Below are positions 38,648-49,377 of a DNA stretch of 64,000 nucleotides, one piece after another (the first letter of the stretch is position 1; the number at the start of each line of letters is the position of its first letter). Location: the NCBI GenBank assembly GCA_018389105.1, contig JACATO010001447.1, positions 310,001 through 374,000 of the forward strand, written 5' to 3'. This DNA is from Nautilus pompilius. Taxonomy: Eukaryota > Mollusca > Cephalopoda > Nautilida > Nautilidae. A program made the position numbers and the translations under genes. Under the pieces are notes generated by a model that saw only the letters and a list, made by a program, of their open reading frames with translations, did not search any database and had not been told where the DNA came from.

Positions 38648-39426
38648 GGTGCCCAGGCTGGGGCAGCGTATTCAGCTACACTTCGCTGTGTGGCGATGTA
38701 GATCGGCCGGAGATCTTGTTTTCGCCATCTCCAGTTTGTTCCACCTCGCGTTCTGAGTAGGTTCGAGCGTTAGTGCATTCTCTGGCAGATTTCCTGAACA
38801 TGGCTTCCGAAGGTAAGGAGGCGGTCAAACCTGACCCCGTGGAAGGCCGGTGACTTGCTGCGGGCCAGTTCTGCTCCATTAATGGAGATATGAGGCTACC
38901 ATTCGGTCTCTGCGCTGTCTAGGGTGAACAGCGTAGTCCCACACTTGCTTGAGCTTAGCGTAAACTTTGCGTCGGAACTCCAACTGGCGACCTTGGTGAC
39001 TTCCTCCTGCAGTGTGCGGCGGCGACTTCTTTGTCTCGTCCTCGGCGGGCAAGGGCGAGGTCGTCAGCGTAGGCGCTCACCATCGTTGACTCGTCGAACT
39101 GGTCGAGGAGGTAGTTGATGTAGAGGACGAAGAGGAGGGGCGAGAGGACCGATCCTTGCGGAAGTCCTTCCTTGGAGGTGCGGCTCCTTCCCGTAACGCC
39201 GTTGAGTTGGACTCTGGCAGTTCGGTTGGTGAGCCAGGCCGAGGTCCACTGCAGGTAGCGCAGTGGAACGCCCATCTGGAGCATCTTGTTAAGGAGGCCG
39301 GTTCTCCACACTGTGTCATACGCCTTGCTGAAGTCAAAGAAGGTCGCGACCGTGCGTTCCGCGGCTTGAAACCCGTCACGTGACAGGCGTAGTGCATGCT
39401 GCTGATGATGCGGCTAATACGCACTC
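38640..39426 (-). pseudogene. LINE reverse transcriptase fragment, frameshifted
   Basis: Motif A is visible as FFDFSKAYDTVW (about 39,315-39,350) just upstream of a 118-codon open frame at 38,955-39,311. That frame gives motif B (EGLPQGSVLSPLLFVLYIN) and motif C, AYADDLAL, with YADD at 39,060-39,071. Beyond 38,955 the thumb region is recognisable only across other frames (ISINGAELARS, then EYAAPAWAPW, then KLERAQLHAAR), showing several small indels. These motifs are typical of non-LTR reverse transcriptases. The copy starts at the RISRII-like helix before motif A, so the fingers, endonuclease and ORF1 are missing. Confidence 0.88.
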
Positions 39427-39433
39427 TTCATTT
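39427..39433. repeat. Target-site duplication, 5' side of LINE
   Basis: TTCATTT, matching 36,496-36,502. It lies immediately outside the point where recognisable LINE sequence ends. Confidence 0.5.
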
Positions 39434-42145
39434 TAAAAAGCATCAGGTACACGAAATATAATGCAGTAAGACACGCACTATGCGCGCGCGCAATATTGTG
39501 CAGTAAATATTCGTAGCAAGTTTAATTTAAATTAATCAGTTTATTAAAAACGAGAAAAAACATTGATTTTGCGGAAGCGGTTAAAATTTTGATTTCGCAT
39601 TTGATTTCCGTGCCATCGGTCGAGTCGAAGACCTAGAGTTAAGCTTTACAAAAAGCTTTTTTTTTTAATCATGAAAGGGCTTTAGTTTTGGAGGTAGATG
39701 CGATTTGCAATCTTAATTTGGCTTCTGTATTCTCCGAGAGTTTTGGATTTTCGTTTTCTGAAAATTTGACATTTATTCGAAATCGTTTTAAAAAAAATAC
39801 AAATCGTCTGTATTATTTCATATTTGTTATTGAAGAAAAACCTAGAGATTTGTTTGGATCCATAGCTTGTTGTAGGCCCGTTCAAATAAAATCCGGATCA
39901 AATAGCATCGCCATAATGGTATCCGGCTAATTTGAAGGCACATCCCTAGTGCATTGATTGGCCCAGGAAAATGATTACTTTCTCGATTTTTAATATCCTT
40001 TCTTCCTTTTAAATTAAAAAAAAGAAACAACATTTTTCTTTGATCGCATGAAATACAGTTCGTTGTAAAACTGTTAGGCTGTACTGAATTCATTTAAAGC
40101 AGCTCCGATTACGGGCCATAATAGATTCTACGAAAGCTCAGGTAAAACGTTTTGTTTTATTCGAGAATGCGCTCTGTACGAGATAAAACTACGTGGAATT
40201 TCGCTGAGCTTCTACAGAACAAATCTGACTGCTAACTGGATACTCGTAATAAGTAGGAAGCATAACCTGAAAACCAAAACGGAAGTATGGTTGCACGTCT
40301 TCTTGATTCACCGACTTAATTTAAACGAACCGATATTTGGTGAGCACTGACATCTCACAGATGTTATAATCGTTTCCTAAGCGTGAACCCGTGTAGCTAA
40401 CTATTCACTCTCCTAGTTTTATACAGTTCCGCTTCATATCCCTTTATTTCTCGCGTATACGTGGCGGCAGATACATTCCATATTCGTGCAGATTTTATAA
40501 AATGCTGAGAAATCGTCTCTCAATACGTCTTCTTATGTTATTTTTTACCCCCCCCACATATATTGAATCGTAAAGAAACGTAGATTTAATCCAAAAGCAC
40601 CAACCTCTAAAATAAATAGTAAACTAGCTAGCCCTTATAGTTGCTTTCTAATGATTGCTCTAAGAGCAAATTCAATTGGGCGGTGACAGCCGTCTACTGA
40701 GAACCAAGCCATCACGAGATAAGTTGACCGCACTTGACGACTGGTGCCGTTTCACGAAGCCGATTCATTACGTAGGACAGCAGGGTCAAAGCACCCTCAC
40801 CCCCCCCCCCGCGCGCGCGCGCTCCGTATTTGCTATACCTGCCCATAATTTAAAAGAAGGCCCTTCCCATAACGAATCGCAACAAAATTTCAGAATTGTC
40901 TACAAGTAGAAATTTTCAGACTGTCACGCAATCTTTAACGCCAGAATTGAGCTCAGCTTTGTCGTACCGTTTGTTTTTTTTTTCCGGTTGTCGCCTGGAT
41001 CTTATTTCTTTCCGGAAAAGTGTTTTTTTTTTTTTTAATTTTTTCTTTTCTCTCTTTTATTCCACTCTAACGGTTTAATCCATTTGCCGAACTGATTCGA
41101 CAGGTGAGCGTCTGGAAGCACTCGGCGACGATTTGTAACCTGATCGTGAGATTTTTTTGTTAGTGGTGGATTCTGGGAAGGTTTCAGTCGCATTAGTTAC
41201 TTCCCCTTTGAGTAGAGGGAAAGGGGGGAGGAATCAAACCGTTCTTTTAACGCGGAATTAGGTTTTCCGAGATTGACCTCAGTATCGTGAGAGTCAGTGG
41301 CCGTATTCTAATTTTTAATTTAAGAATACCTATTTTATTAGACTGAAAATGTCCGGAAAACTAGCGCCGAGGTGGTCTTAGGTGGCATATAAAGAGTTAA
41401 TGTAATAAAGACTGCAGCCTCCGACTAGTTGTTAAATTATACGACATTGTAACTGTACAACAAACTGGTGAAAGACCATTGCATCATCCGAATTTTGCTG
41501 ATGCAATATTTTCAGCTTTACAGATATTTGGATCAAGTCTAATTACAAATTATTAGATACGTATGAGAAATTTAATCTAATCTTCTCTTTAAATACTTTG
41601 GTGAACACCGTCTCGTGTTCAGCTGTTTGGAACCGAGAGCAGAACATTTGGTGACGACGTCAGAATGGCAGAGCATAATTTACCCGTCTATGACGCGCAC
41701 AAGCTTTTCGTGGTCTTCTTGATAGGAGAGCTCTCGGCGTCGGTCTATACGCTTGAAAAGTATCGACCATTTAGATTCACTAAAATACTGAGCAGTAAGT
41801 TAGATCTCTCTCTTCTTTATACACGGTAAGAAACGTACTAGTGGCCACAACAGAAATCCCACGGTTTCATATCAGGCGCAAAACTTGGAAGCTGCTGACA
41901 GAGACAGACACCAGCTAAGAGTGCACCAGGGGTGCTAATGCAGACATTGTATGGCAGCCTGAAGAGCCCAACTAACTTGGGAAGAGTAATTAATTTCGTG
42001 TCGATTTATTTGCCGTTTACGATCGCCGACTAAACATATCATTCATCTATGCTGCTGCTTGTAGTATAAAGCTGCGCGTCTGTATTTGAGTTATCTCCTG
42101 TTCGCCTGGCGGTGTCGAGCAGAACCATTGCACAGGAAGTCTAAT
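39434..42145. other. Non-coding stretch, no gene seen
   Basis: Mostly AT-rich, with a CCCCCCCCCCGCGCGCGCGCG run near 40,801-40,821 and T-runs near 40,974-41,040. Frames of up to 83 codons overlap on opposite strands at 39,682-40,093 without motifs. Confidence 0.55.
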
Positions 42146-42259
42146 ATGGCTCCTCTGAAAAAAAGAAAATATAAGCAAATAAAGCAGATCAAAGCGAGGC
42201 TCGCAACCCGACAGCGAAGGTCAATCACGGCTTCCGCCACAAATAACCCTGCGCTTTAA
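42146..42259 (+). CDS. Small very basic ORF, unrecognised
   Basis: A 37-codon ATG-to-TAA frame beginning MAPLKKRKYKQIKQIKARL and continuing with a RQRR cluster. About a third of its residues are Lys or Arg, and KKRK resembles a monopartite nuclear localisation signal. It lies alone in non-coding DNA with no splice context I can defend. It could be chance, or a first exon. I do not recognise a family. Confidence 0.12.
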   Translation: MAPLKKRKYKQIKQIKARLATRQRRSITASATNNPAL

Positions 42260-43390
42260 ACTAAGGGGTTTGCGCATCTCTGCTACAAATAAGGTTCTAT
42301 TTTATTTAGCACTTCCTTTTCTTCTTAAACCGCTTTAATATCCCAGCTTTTAACTTTTAATTTCATTTATTCAGCCAAAATTGACGGAAAATAGTCCCCA
42401 TCCCTATCCACGGTGCATTGCCTCAATTAAAACAAACAAACAAAAAAAAAAGCAGAAAGCACTTGCAACAATAGGATCTATTATACGGAGGAAGCTTTTT
42501 TAGAACTATCAGTCGTTGGAAGCAAATCTACAGTAAAATATCCGAAGTGGGAACATAAATAAAATGTTAAGGAGGATGATCCGCAGTATTAAGAAAACAC
42601 AACACCGCACTGCCCCGAGAATGCCGTGCGTGCATCGAACACTTCAAATATTTAAAGGGCAGATATCTCTTTGGTTACAGAATTATAAGTGAGTAGAAGA
42701 AAGCAATGGTGGTGGCTCACTTTCACAGTATGAATAGCATTCCAAAAATCGCATTAATTCACATTTCTTTAGCTTTGGAGCTTGGTATAGATCATCTTAT
42801 TGGCAAACCCTGTCCTGATATTTTCAAGGTCTTGGAACACATTTCATAGAAGTGAGATAGAAGTGTGGTGGGGAGGGAGTTAGGGGCACCAGCCTTGGAG
42901 AAACGAAACCCTGGACTATCCTAAAACCCGACCGATCGACTGTCGTAAGAAGTAAAATGAAAACATTTTTTCCTTTTTATTATTAAAAAAAAGCAAACAT
43001 ATCCTTGTCTGATTTGTACCGTGACAAAGACTGGTATAATAAATGAGTATGTTGTTTTAGTTGTATTTCTTAAACTATAAATCGAATATTGCGACCCATT
43101 TTCATTAAATCTGAGATAACGGGAAATTTTCTAACAGAATTTTTTTTTATAGTATTTCAAAAAAATTTCATGATAACTTTAAAGCGCAAACTGTTTAAAA
43201 TTGCCTTTGTTATTTGTTTCTATTTTTAAAGCAATAATTATAAGTTTATCCTAGTTTTCAGAATCTACTAATCAGAAAAATTCGGGTTACAAAACTATTA
43301 TAAACTGATTGAAACTTAGTACGGTTTCAAAATACACAAAGATTTCAATATAAAACAATGCAAGCTTTCATTTCTACAGGGAAATAACAT

Positions 43391-43392
<2 letters not shown>
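42260..43392. other. AT-rich non-coding stretch
   Basis: No gene, RNA or mobile element seen. Confidence 0.6.

Positions 43393-43465
<73 letters not shown>
43393..43465. repeat. (AC)n microsatellite, pure
   Basis: About 36 uninterrupted AC units, the purest dinucleotide run in the window. Confidence 0.97.
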
Positions 43466-43466
<1 letters not shown>

Positions 43467-45850
43467 CTGATTGAATATTGCAAAATTATTTTCATATGGC
43501 ATGCAACACGATTTTAGATAAAATCATTCTCTTATCCTGTTTGACTTTTCAGAAATTACAAAAAGAAAGAAATAGTTGCAATCGAAATCAGCTGTTACTA
43601 TGTTGGTTGATTACAAGCTACAGGCATTGTAGAGAAATTATGCAAAAAAGGCTAAAAAAATATTGCCTTAAGAGATTGAGACCTTTATTTTTTTTAAAAA
43701 AATTCGACATTTCCAGGTGACGCTAATGGCTGTTCTGTTCAAAGTTTATTAAAGATCTATCCGATATTCGTTAAGACATTTTCATAACACAGCGTCTCGA
43801 AGATAAATCATCAGAAACCTTTCCACCTCATTCTACCCCAACGGTAAATCGGTGTCTCATCAAAAAAGTGGAGTCAAAATCTTATTCACTTGTCACGCGA
43901 CAAGGTCAAAGAATTGGAGTCGCGTTGCCGATGTGAGTTGCGGTTTTCCCAGCAACTTCGACACAAATTCGAGGGACTTCTTGGGATATCGCAAAAGAAA
44001 TTCTTTGCTGGCGGCTACCAGTCTGAGATAAAATCAGTGAATTCATTTAGCATACAAAGCCTAAGAAATCGGATATATCTAGTCTCAGTCAGTTTCGAGG
44101 ATTGGTAAAATTTGGCCATATTCACAAACCTCGATCTAATTATACGTCGAAGAAGTCATTAGAATCCTCCGGACTTCCGTCCATCTCTCTTAAAGGAGCG
44201 GAAATCAAGCAATTTTTTTTTGCTAAGGACCAACAATTGAGACTGAGATGAGCCAAAAATTGTATATTCAACCAAAGTGGTAAAAATTTTAAAGTGAATC
44301 CCTAATTTTTGCAAAAAACTAGCATACTCGTATGTTTGCTGCATAAAATGTCAGAGATATTTTCATATTTAAATCTGGCATTTTTTCCGTTTATTTAAAT
44401 TAATTAAAAGTCAGTAAAATTAACTTTAAATCATTTATTAAAGGGCGAGTGAACCTAAATATTACCGATTCAGCAGCGGTTTCTGTAAATATGAATTTAA
44501 TTATCTGCATTGATTTCAGTGCTGCGAAAAGATTAAAGCTGATTACTGCTAGCATTCGATGTTTTTTATTGTTTGTCAACCCTAACCATTTTCTTAAAAT
44601 TTTACATTCATGTCACGCAATCGATTCTAGTTTATTTTTAATTGCTCATTATACTGCTAATTTATGCTTGTTTTTGCTTTCTTTTCCCTTCAGATGGCGA
44701 AATAATGCTATTCAGCAAGAATCGACATATTTAAAAAATTCTTCTTTCACCATGTTATTTAAAAAAAAAAATACTCAACTTGTCTATGCACTTAAAAGTT
44801 TTCATCGACTCGCAATGTCACTGCAGAAAACAATGCATGGGATTCCAGTTATTACATTTTTAATAAAATGAGATAAGTTTTATTTTTAAATTACCATTGC
44901 GAGTTAATGGCGAATTAATATTTTAACAGTTGGATGGGCTGACTGCATAATCTATACATAATAAGCACTATTTTTTTGTTGCCCCTGTTTTATTGATAAA
45001 ATTGTGCTAGGTTGTAAATATAGATTACATTTTAAAATAACCATAAACACGTTTCTTGAAAGGAATTTATGCATTTTATTCTTTAATAATCTTGATTCAA
45101 TGCATTTGATTTGCGTAAATGTTTACGTTCTTAATCTCCTTGACACGAGCATAAAATGATTTTCACACACGGGGTTACCAGTTGGTGACGACTGAGTATT
45201 CGGTGGTCTTCGTGTTACAGCCCATTTTTTCAGGAGAGAAGAAAACCGCAGATATTTTGGTGGAACCGTTAAACTGAAGTCTGTGGTGCGAAATTTAAAG
45301 TGGAAAACTTAACACCGAGCGGATAGATATATGTGTGGAGACTGGTAATGGGCTAGAATGGTGGTGTTTTTGTTAGAGCTGTTTATGGTAAACAAGCATT
45401 GGTTCGAGATGAGCTACGAATGACTACTCATGCGGATCGCCGTCAGACTGACTTAGGAAAAGTACATAACATAAAACATCACCCCCCCTTTTTTTTTCCA
45501 AATTTCTCCCGCCATTAAATTAGTACCAATGCCACTGACCTCGACACAAGGCATTCGCTTTTCATTATAAGCAGAGCTCGGAATATATCGGTAAATCATA
45601 ACGATCAGGTGTCATTGACAGCTGTAATCTGGGGGTATCTACTGTGTGTTCGACGACCTGTGTCTCCATGGTGATTAGCTGGGGTCGGTGGCTGATCCCA
45701 GCAGAATTCCGAAAACTGCTCGCCTCTGTAGGTTTTGCCGTCTCCGAATACGTCTCACGCTTACGCAAACACACGTACATTATCTTACACATGGAATGTA
45801 CTGGCTTCCTGGACTTTAAATAAAGGAACGCATCCGCAGAACAATGAGAG
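43466..45850. other. AT-rich non-coding stretch with a long chance ORF
   Basis: A 140-codon frame at 44,449-44,871 (plus) is rich in Asn, Ile, Phe, Leu and Lys, as expected from AT-rich DNA, and has no motif. No gene supported. Confidence 0.55.
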
Positions 45851-47439
45851 AAAAAAAGAAGACGATAAACATCTTTAAAGAATGGCTCACGGTTGGAGTA
45901 GGCACCAGAGCATTTCGCTTGTATTACGAGGGCACTCTGCGGGAAGCCCCATCAGGCCGGTAGTTAATTATTTATAACGTCACTTTGAATGCGGTTAATA
46001 AATCGAAAACTTACAAACACGAATGGTTCTGCTGCAAATATTTATTCTGAAGACCTTTGGGAAAAAGGCCGAAAGGAAAACAGCAGACACTGCGAGGTGA
46101 ACTTACTCGTGAGGATGAATTTTTTTTTTTTTTTAAGACGGCATTTTAACGCGCACCTTGCGCTGCAATTACACTGGAACCTTTTCAATAGCAGATATCG
46201 GAATTTCGAGCAAACAATGGCTCGATTTAATCGCGTAGCTGCTCGTAGAGCCGGACCTTTGTCGCGCTCTTAATGGCCTGGAAGCGGTTTTCTTGCTGCG
46301 CCATGATCCTCGAGCGCACCACTCACCTGGTCGACCCCGGGACGCCGTCGGTCGGGCTCTGCAGCCGGCGAAGCCCGACAAAAACGGCCAACCGATTCGC
46401 AAATCGAGCTCCGCTCGTCTGCCGGCAGGAGAGCTTTAACGTCTTCGCGAAAGTGAGAGTGGAACTGCTCACACAAAGACGTCCGGGGAAAGGGTGTGAT
46501 TAATCTTCACACCTGCCACTTCTCTCCTGATGGCAAATGTGAAGAAACCCGTCGGGTGATGGTGCTTTTAGTGACCGCCAAACTCTCAACAACTTCTGAC
46601 ATTTGAAAATCTATTGTGCGTTTTTCTAAAGGATACAGTCGACCAATCAATCAGCCATTATACGATATCTCAGAATAGAATTCTAAACGCCATCAGACAA
46701 TATAATAATAATAATAATATGAGTACAATATACAATAATTTAAAATTCTTTTTTTTAAAATGATGTTTCTATTGCTCCAGTTAAATCACAATAAAATAGA
46801 ACATTTAAGATTGTTATTATCATTTGTCCTACAGAGTTTGGAATTTTGTTCTAAATATCGCATACATAATTGTAGCTATTAATTCAATTTATGATCTATT
46901 TAATTATATTTATTGTATTTTAGTTAAAATTTTCAAAACTTATTCGACGGGATTTTTATTATACACGTTTCCATTATAATATTAAAGAAATCTAGGGACG
47001 ATACACTTACGTGGGCTTATATAAACATTAATTAACTTATCCACCCCCTTGTAATATCTTGCGAAGCCACCGACATCTCTACCGTTACGAAATTTGCGAG
47101 CGATGATGCTGTCTGTTATCACATCGGTCGACCAGACCATCGAAGCGCACTGGTTCCCAACGGTCGTATTGGCCGGAACCCCTTGTCGGTCCCTTATTAG
47201 AACTTTTTGTATTGGAAGTGGGGGGGAATATTAATCCTACACGGATCGGCTGCTTCTAAATTTCGAAGAAAAAAAAAAAAAAGTTCCGGACAAGAAACTG
47301 CCATAGAAGCGGGTACGTTGCCATAGCAATGTCTCTTGCTATTCCTTTAACGTTTTCTTATACCCTCGGTACTTTCTTAAAAGACTTGAGAATTTCCTTC
47401 TTTTACTTTTTACAATGTTAGGTCATTTTTCTACTTTTG

Positions 47440-47440
<1 letters not shown>
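45851..47440. other. Mixed stretch with CpG-rich block, possible regulatory DNA
   Basis: A CpG-rich block spans about 46,145-46,500. On the minus strand it ends in GTCGACCAG followed by GTGAGTGG, a strong donor-like sequence at about 46,325. An upstream frame beginning near 46,476 (MCEQFHSHFREDVKALLPAD) stays open to that donor. No family is recognised and no acceptor was assigned. The rest includes homeodomain-like TTAATTATTTATAAC near 45,963. Regulatory DNA or a minus-strand exon are both possible. Confidence 0.25.

Positions 47441-47475
<35 letters not shown>
47441..47475. repeat. (TG)n microsatellite
   Basis: About 16 TG units. Confidence 0.93.
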
Positions 47476-47478
<3 letters not shown>

Positions 47479-47529
47479 GGGGGGCTGTCATTGTTTATAA
47501 TTATTAATCGAGACAAACGATATTTTCAG

Positions 47530-47649
47530 GCAACTGCGGTACCGCAATCAACCACTCTGGTGACTTCATTAGCACCGTTTGCACTTTGGGAAACCTCTCG
47601 TCCGCACTATTAATGGCCAACATAATTGCGGGTCTTGAGCCCGTTAAAG
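47530..47649 (+). CDS. Candidate 120-nt phase-1 exon, unrecognised
   Basis: Bounded by an acceptor (TATTTTCAG) and a donor-like AAAG/GTACGG. It is open in one frame, giving a 40-residue stretch beginning NCGTAINHSGDFISTVCTLG. Both borders are phase 1, like the supported exons downstream. However, splicing it directly to 57,575 would meet a stop at the fourth codon, so it cannot be the immediate neighbour of that exon. The alternative is conserved non-coding DNA: it includes ATTAATGGCC and CATAATTG, which look like homeodomain sites. I do not recognise the peptide. Confidence 0.18.
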
Positions 47650-48300
47650 GTACGGATTAGAGCAAGAATTAGCATTAAATAACCTGCCTTTCGCATCTTG
47701 CACGCAGTGTAGGAGAGGCGAAGACATTATTGCCGGCTTTTGTTTTTGTTTTTTAATAACAGCGAGGTTGGTTAGAGGTTCGTCCAAAACGGATAATTTG
47801 AAAGAAAATAACAAGCAATTTCATTCGGAGAAAGGGCCCCTGTTTCTGAGTAAATCATCAAACTAAAGAACTTTCCACGAAGTAACAACAGCAACAACAA
47901 AAATAAACTTGCGTAAAACGACAGCCAATTAAAGCTGTTCGTATTCCGGTCTCGTATGCGGGGTTAAGCGATTTAGATCCTCACAAGGAACTGGAATCTC
48001 AAAGAATTCTCTTTTTTAATTACCTTTGTTTAAACCCTTTGCACTGCACGGTACCCACGGCCTGAAGCATTTAGCAAATCCGCTCTTTTAAACATTTTTC
48101 TTTCTTCTGCGCTTCGGGAAGATGCTAGGACTTTCCTTTCCCTATGATACAGATGATGGCAGCGACACTACCTGAACCCTAAAGTTTACCGTTAAGGGGG
48201 TGGTTAAGAGACATCAAGAATCGGTTTCTAAAAACGAACCGATCCGCTGTTTTTCTTATTGTTTCCAATTTCGCTTAACTTCTATCCGGTTTGTTTTTAG

Positions 48301-48353
48301 AAAGTTTGTGACCAGTGATGCAGTGAGATCAGTCCTCCTCCTCCTCCTGGCAG
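48301..48353 (+). other. Candidate 53-nt exon, possibly untranslated
   Basis: Preceded by a good acceptor (TTTGTTTTTAG) and ended by a strong donor, CTGGCAG/GTACGTAAGT. Only one frame is open, giving KFVTSDAVRSVLLLLLA, which looks like the start of a hydrophobic segment. Its phase does not fit the exon at 57,575 as a coding neighbour. It might be a 5' untranslated exon of the downstream gene, or part of another transcript. Confidence 0.2.
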
Positions 48354-49026
48354 GTACGTAAGTAGCCACGGGTTATTTTAAAATGCCAAACACCGCATCT
48401 CTCTCCCGGACATCCGGGTCTTGCTATGGGCTAGATCTTATAGGAATATTTAAATGATCCAACAACAATTTCGTTAGTAGATGCGAAGACCGTTTTAAAA
48501 GCGAGCAAACATCCAGTTTATGAAAATAGATTCTATTCCTAAGATCAGGAAGTCAAGACAGGGTTTTTAATTTTGTAAATTTTCCTTAATAAAGAAATAA
48601 ATACTTTTTAATTAAGAAGAGCAAAGCTAATTCGTGTCAGTTGATTTCTTTTATTGTTTTATTGTGTATGACAGGTAGATCAGAAGATCAATAAAGTATA
48701 TTCCGCAGATTATACTAAGTATAACTCATCGACACCAATACCCCGATAATAAGTCTTTAAAAAGGGTTCCAGTAATTACTTCTTGGTCAGCTACTTTATC
48801 ACTCTAAAAATAGATCTTATAGTATTTACATTATTATACACACTATCTGCAGTAACTAATGTTACAAAGATACCATATAAATAGTCTTATTTATGCCGAC
48901 CAGTATCAGTGAGTTAAAGCTGAATATGAAGGAGCCGGACACTTTTGGTTTTCTTTTGAACTCCATCTCAGAGTTCGATATTTTTAGGGCTGAGTCCTAG
49001 TGAACAAACGAATCGCTTTGGTAGGC
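48354..49026. other. Non-coding stretch, no gene seen
   Basis: AT-rich with no supported feature. Confidence 0.55.
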
Positions 49027-49377
49027 TTAAAGGGGGGTCTTTTGAGCAGTGGTCCGAATGCGGGCCAGCGAAGAATTTACCCGCGGAGTCCACATCCGGG
49101 AAATATCTACTAGAAAGTCTCGGTTCGGCTTAGAGAAGAAACCGGAGGACTGTCCGTAGGAAATCCACGCGGCTGCCAGTTGGTGCGTGGTCGCCCAGTC
49201 GCTTGTAGATGGCCTTGTCAAGTCGAGCTGAATTAGTTACTACGGACGGAGAATATGCAGAGAGAAAGAGGATGCAACACCTCGCCCACCGAACCTGGAA
49301 TCGACCCCCGTTTGGCGATAAACCAATAAACCCACGAGCTCAGGGCGTTCTCGATGCTCTCAACTCGTGACCACCTG
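49027..49377 (-). mobile_element. tRNA-derived SINE, family 1, copy 2
   Basis: On the minus strand it starts GGTGGTCACGAGTTGAGAGC (A-box-like) and has a B box, GGGTCGATTCC (complement of 49,297-49,307). Its central core is CGCGTGGATTTCCTACGG with TCCTCCGGTTTCTTCTC (49,129-49,171), which aligns to the core in the 35-kb and 54-kb copies. A distal CACTGCTCAAAAGACCC resembles the distal part of copy 1. The core form GTGGATTT-CTCCGG-TCCGGTTT is reminiscent of a central domain reported in several metazoan SINEs. I cannot confirm which domain. Confidence 0.68.

Larger units (their letters stand above)
36503..39426 (-). mobile_element. 5'-truncated LINE with RT and two RNase H domains
   Basis: Reading on the minus strand from 39,426, the element begins just upstream of reverse-transcriptase motif A and runs through motifs A, B and C (YADD) and the thumb/connection. 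It then passes one RNase H domain, a linker, a second RNase H domain, about 100 bases of 3' untranslated sequence and a (CAA)n tail. RNase H after the reverse transcriptase is typical of I-like LINE clades. The coding sequence is broken by several frameshifts, and no endonuclease or ORF1 is present because of 5' truncation. A SINE (36,508-36,837) splits its tail. Flanking TTCATTT repeats are consistent with target-primed insertion. Confidence 0.88.

Noticed and set aside
44449..44871. 140-codon plus frame
   Set aside because: AT-driven composition and no domain, splice context or tail.
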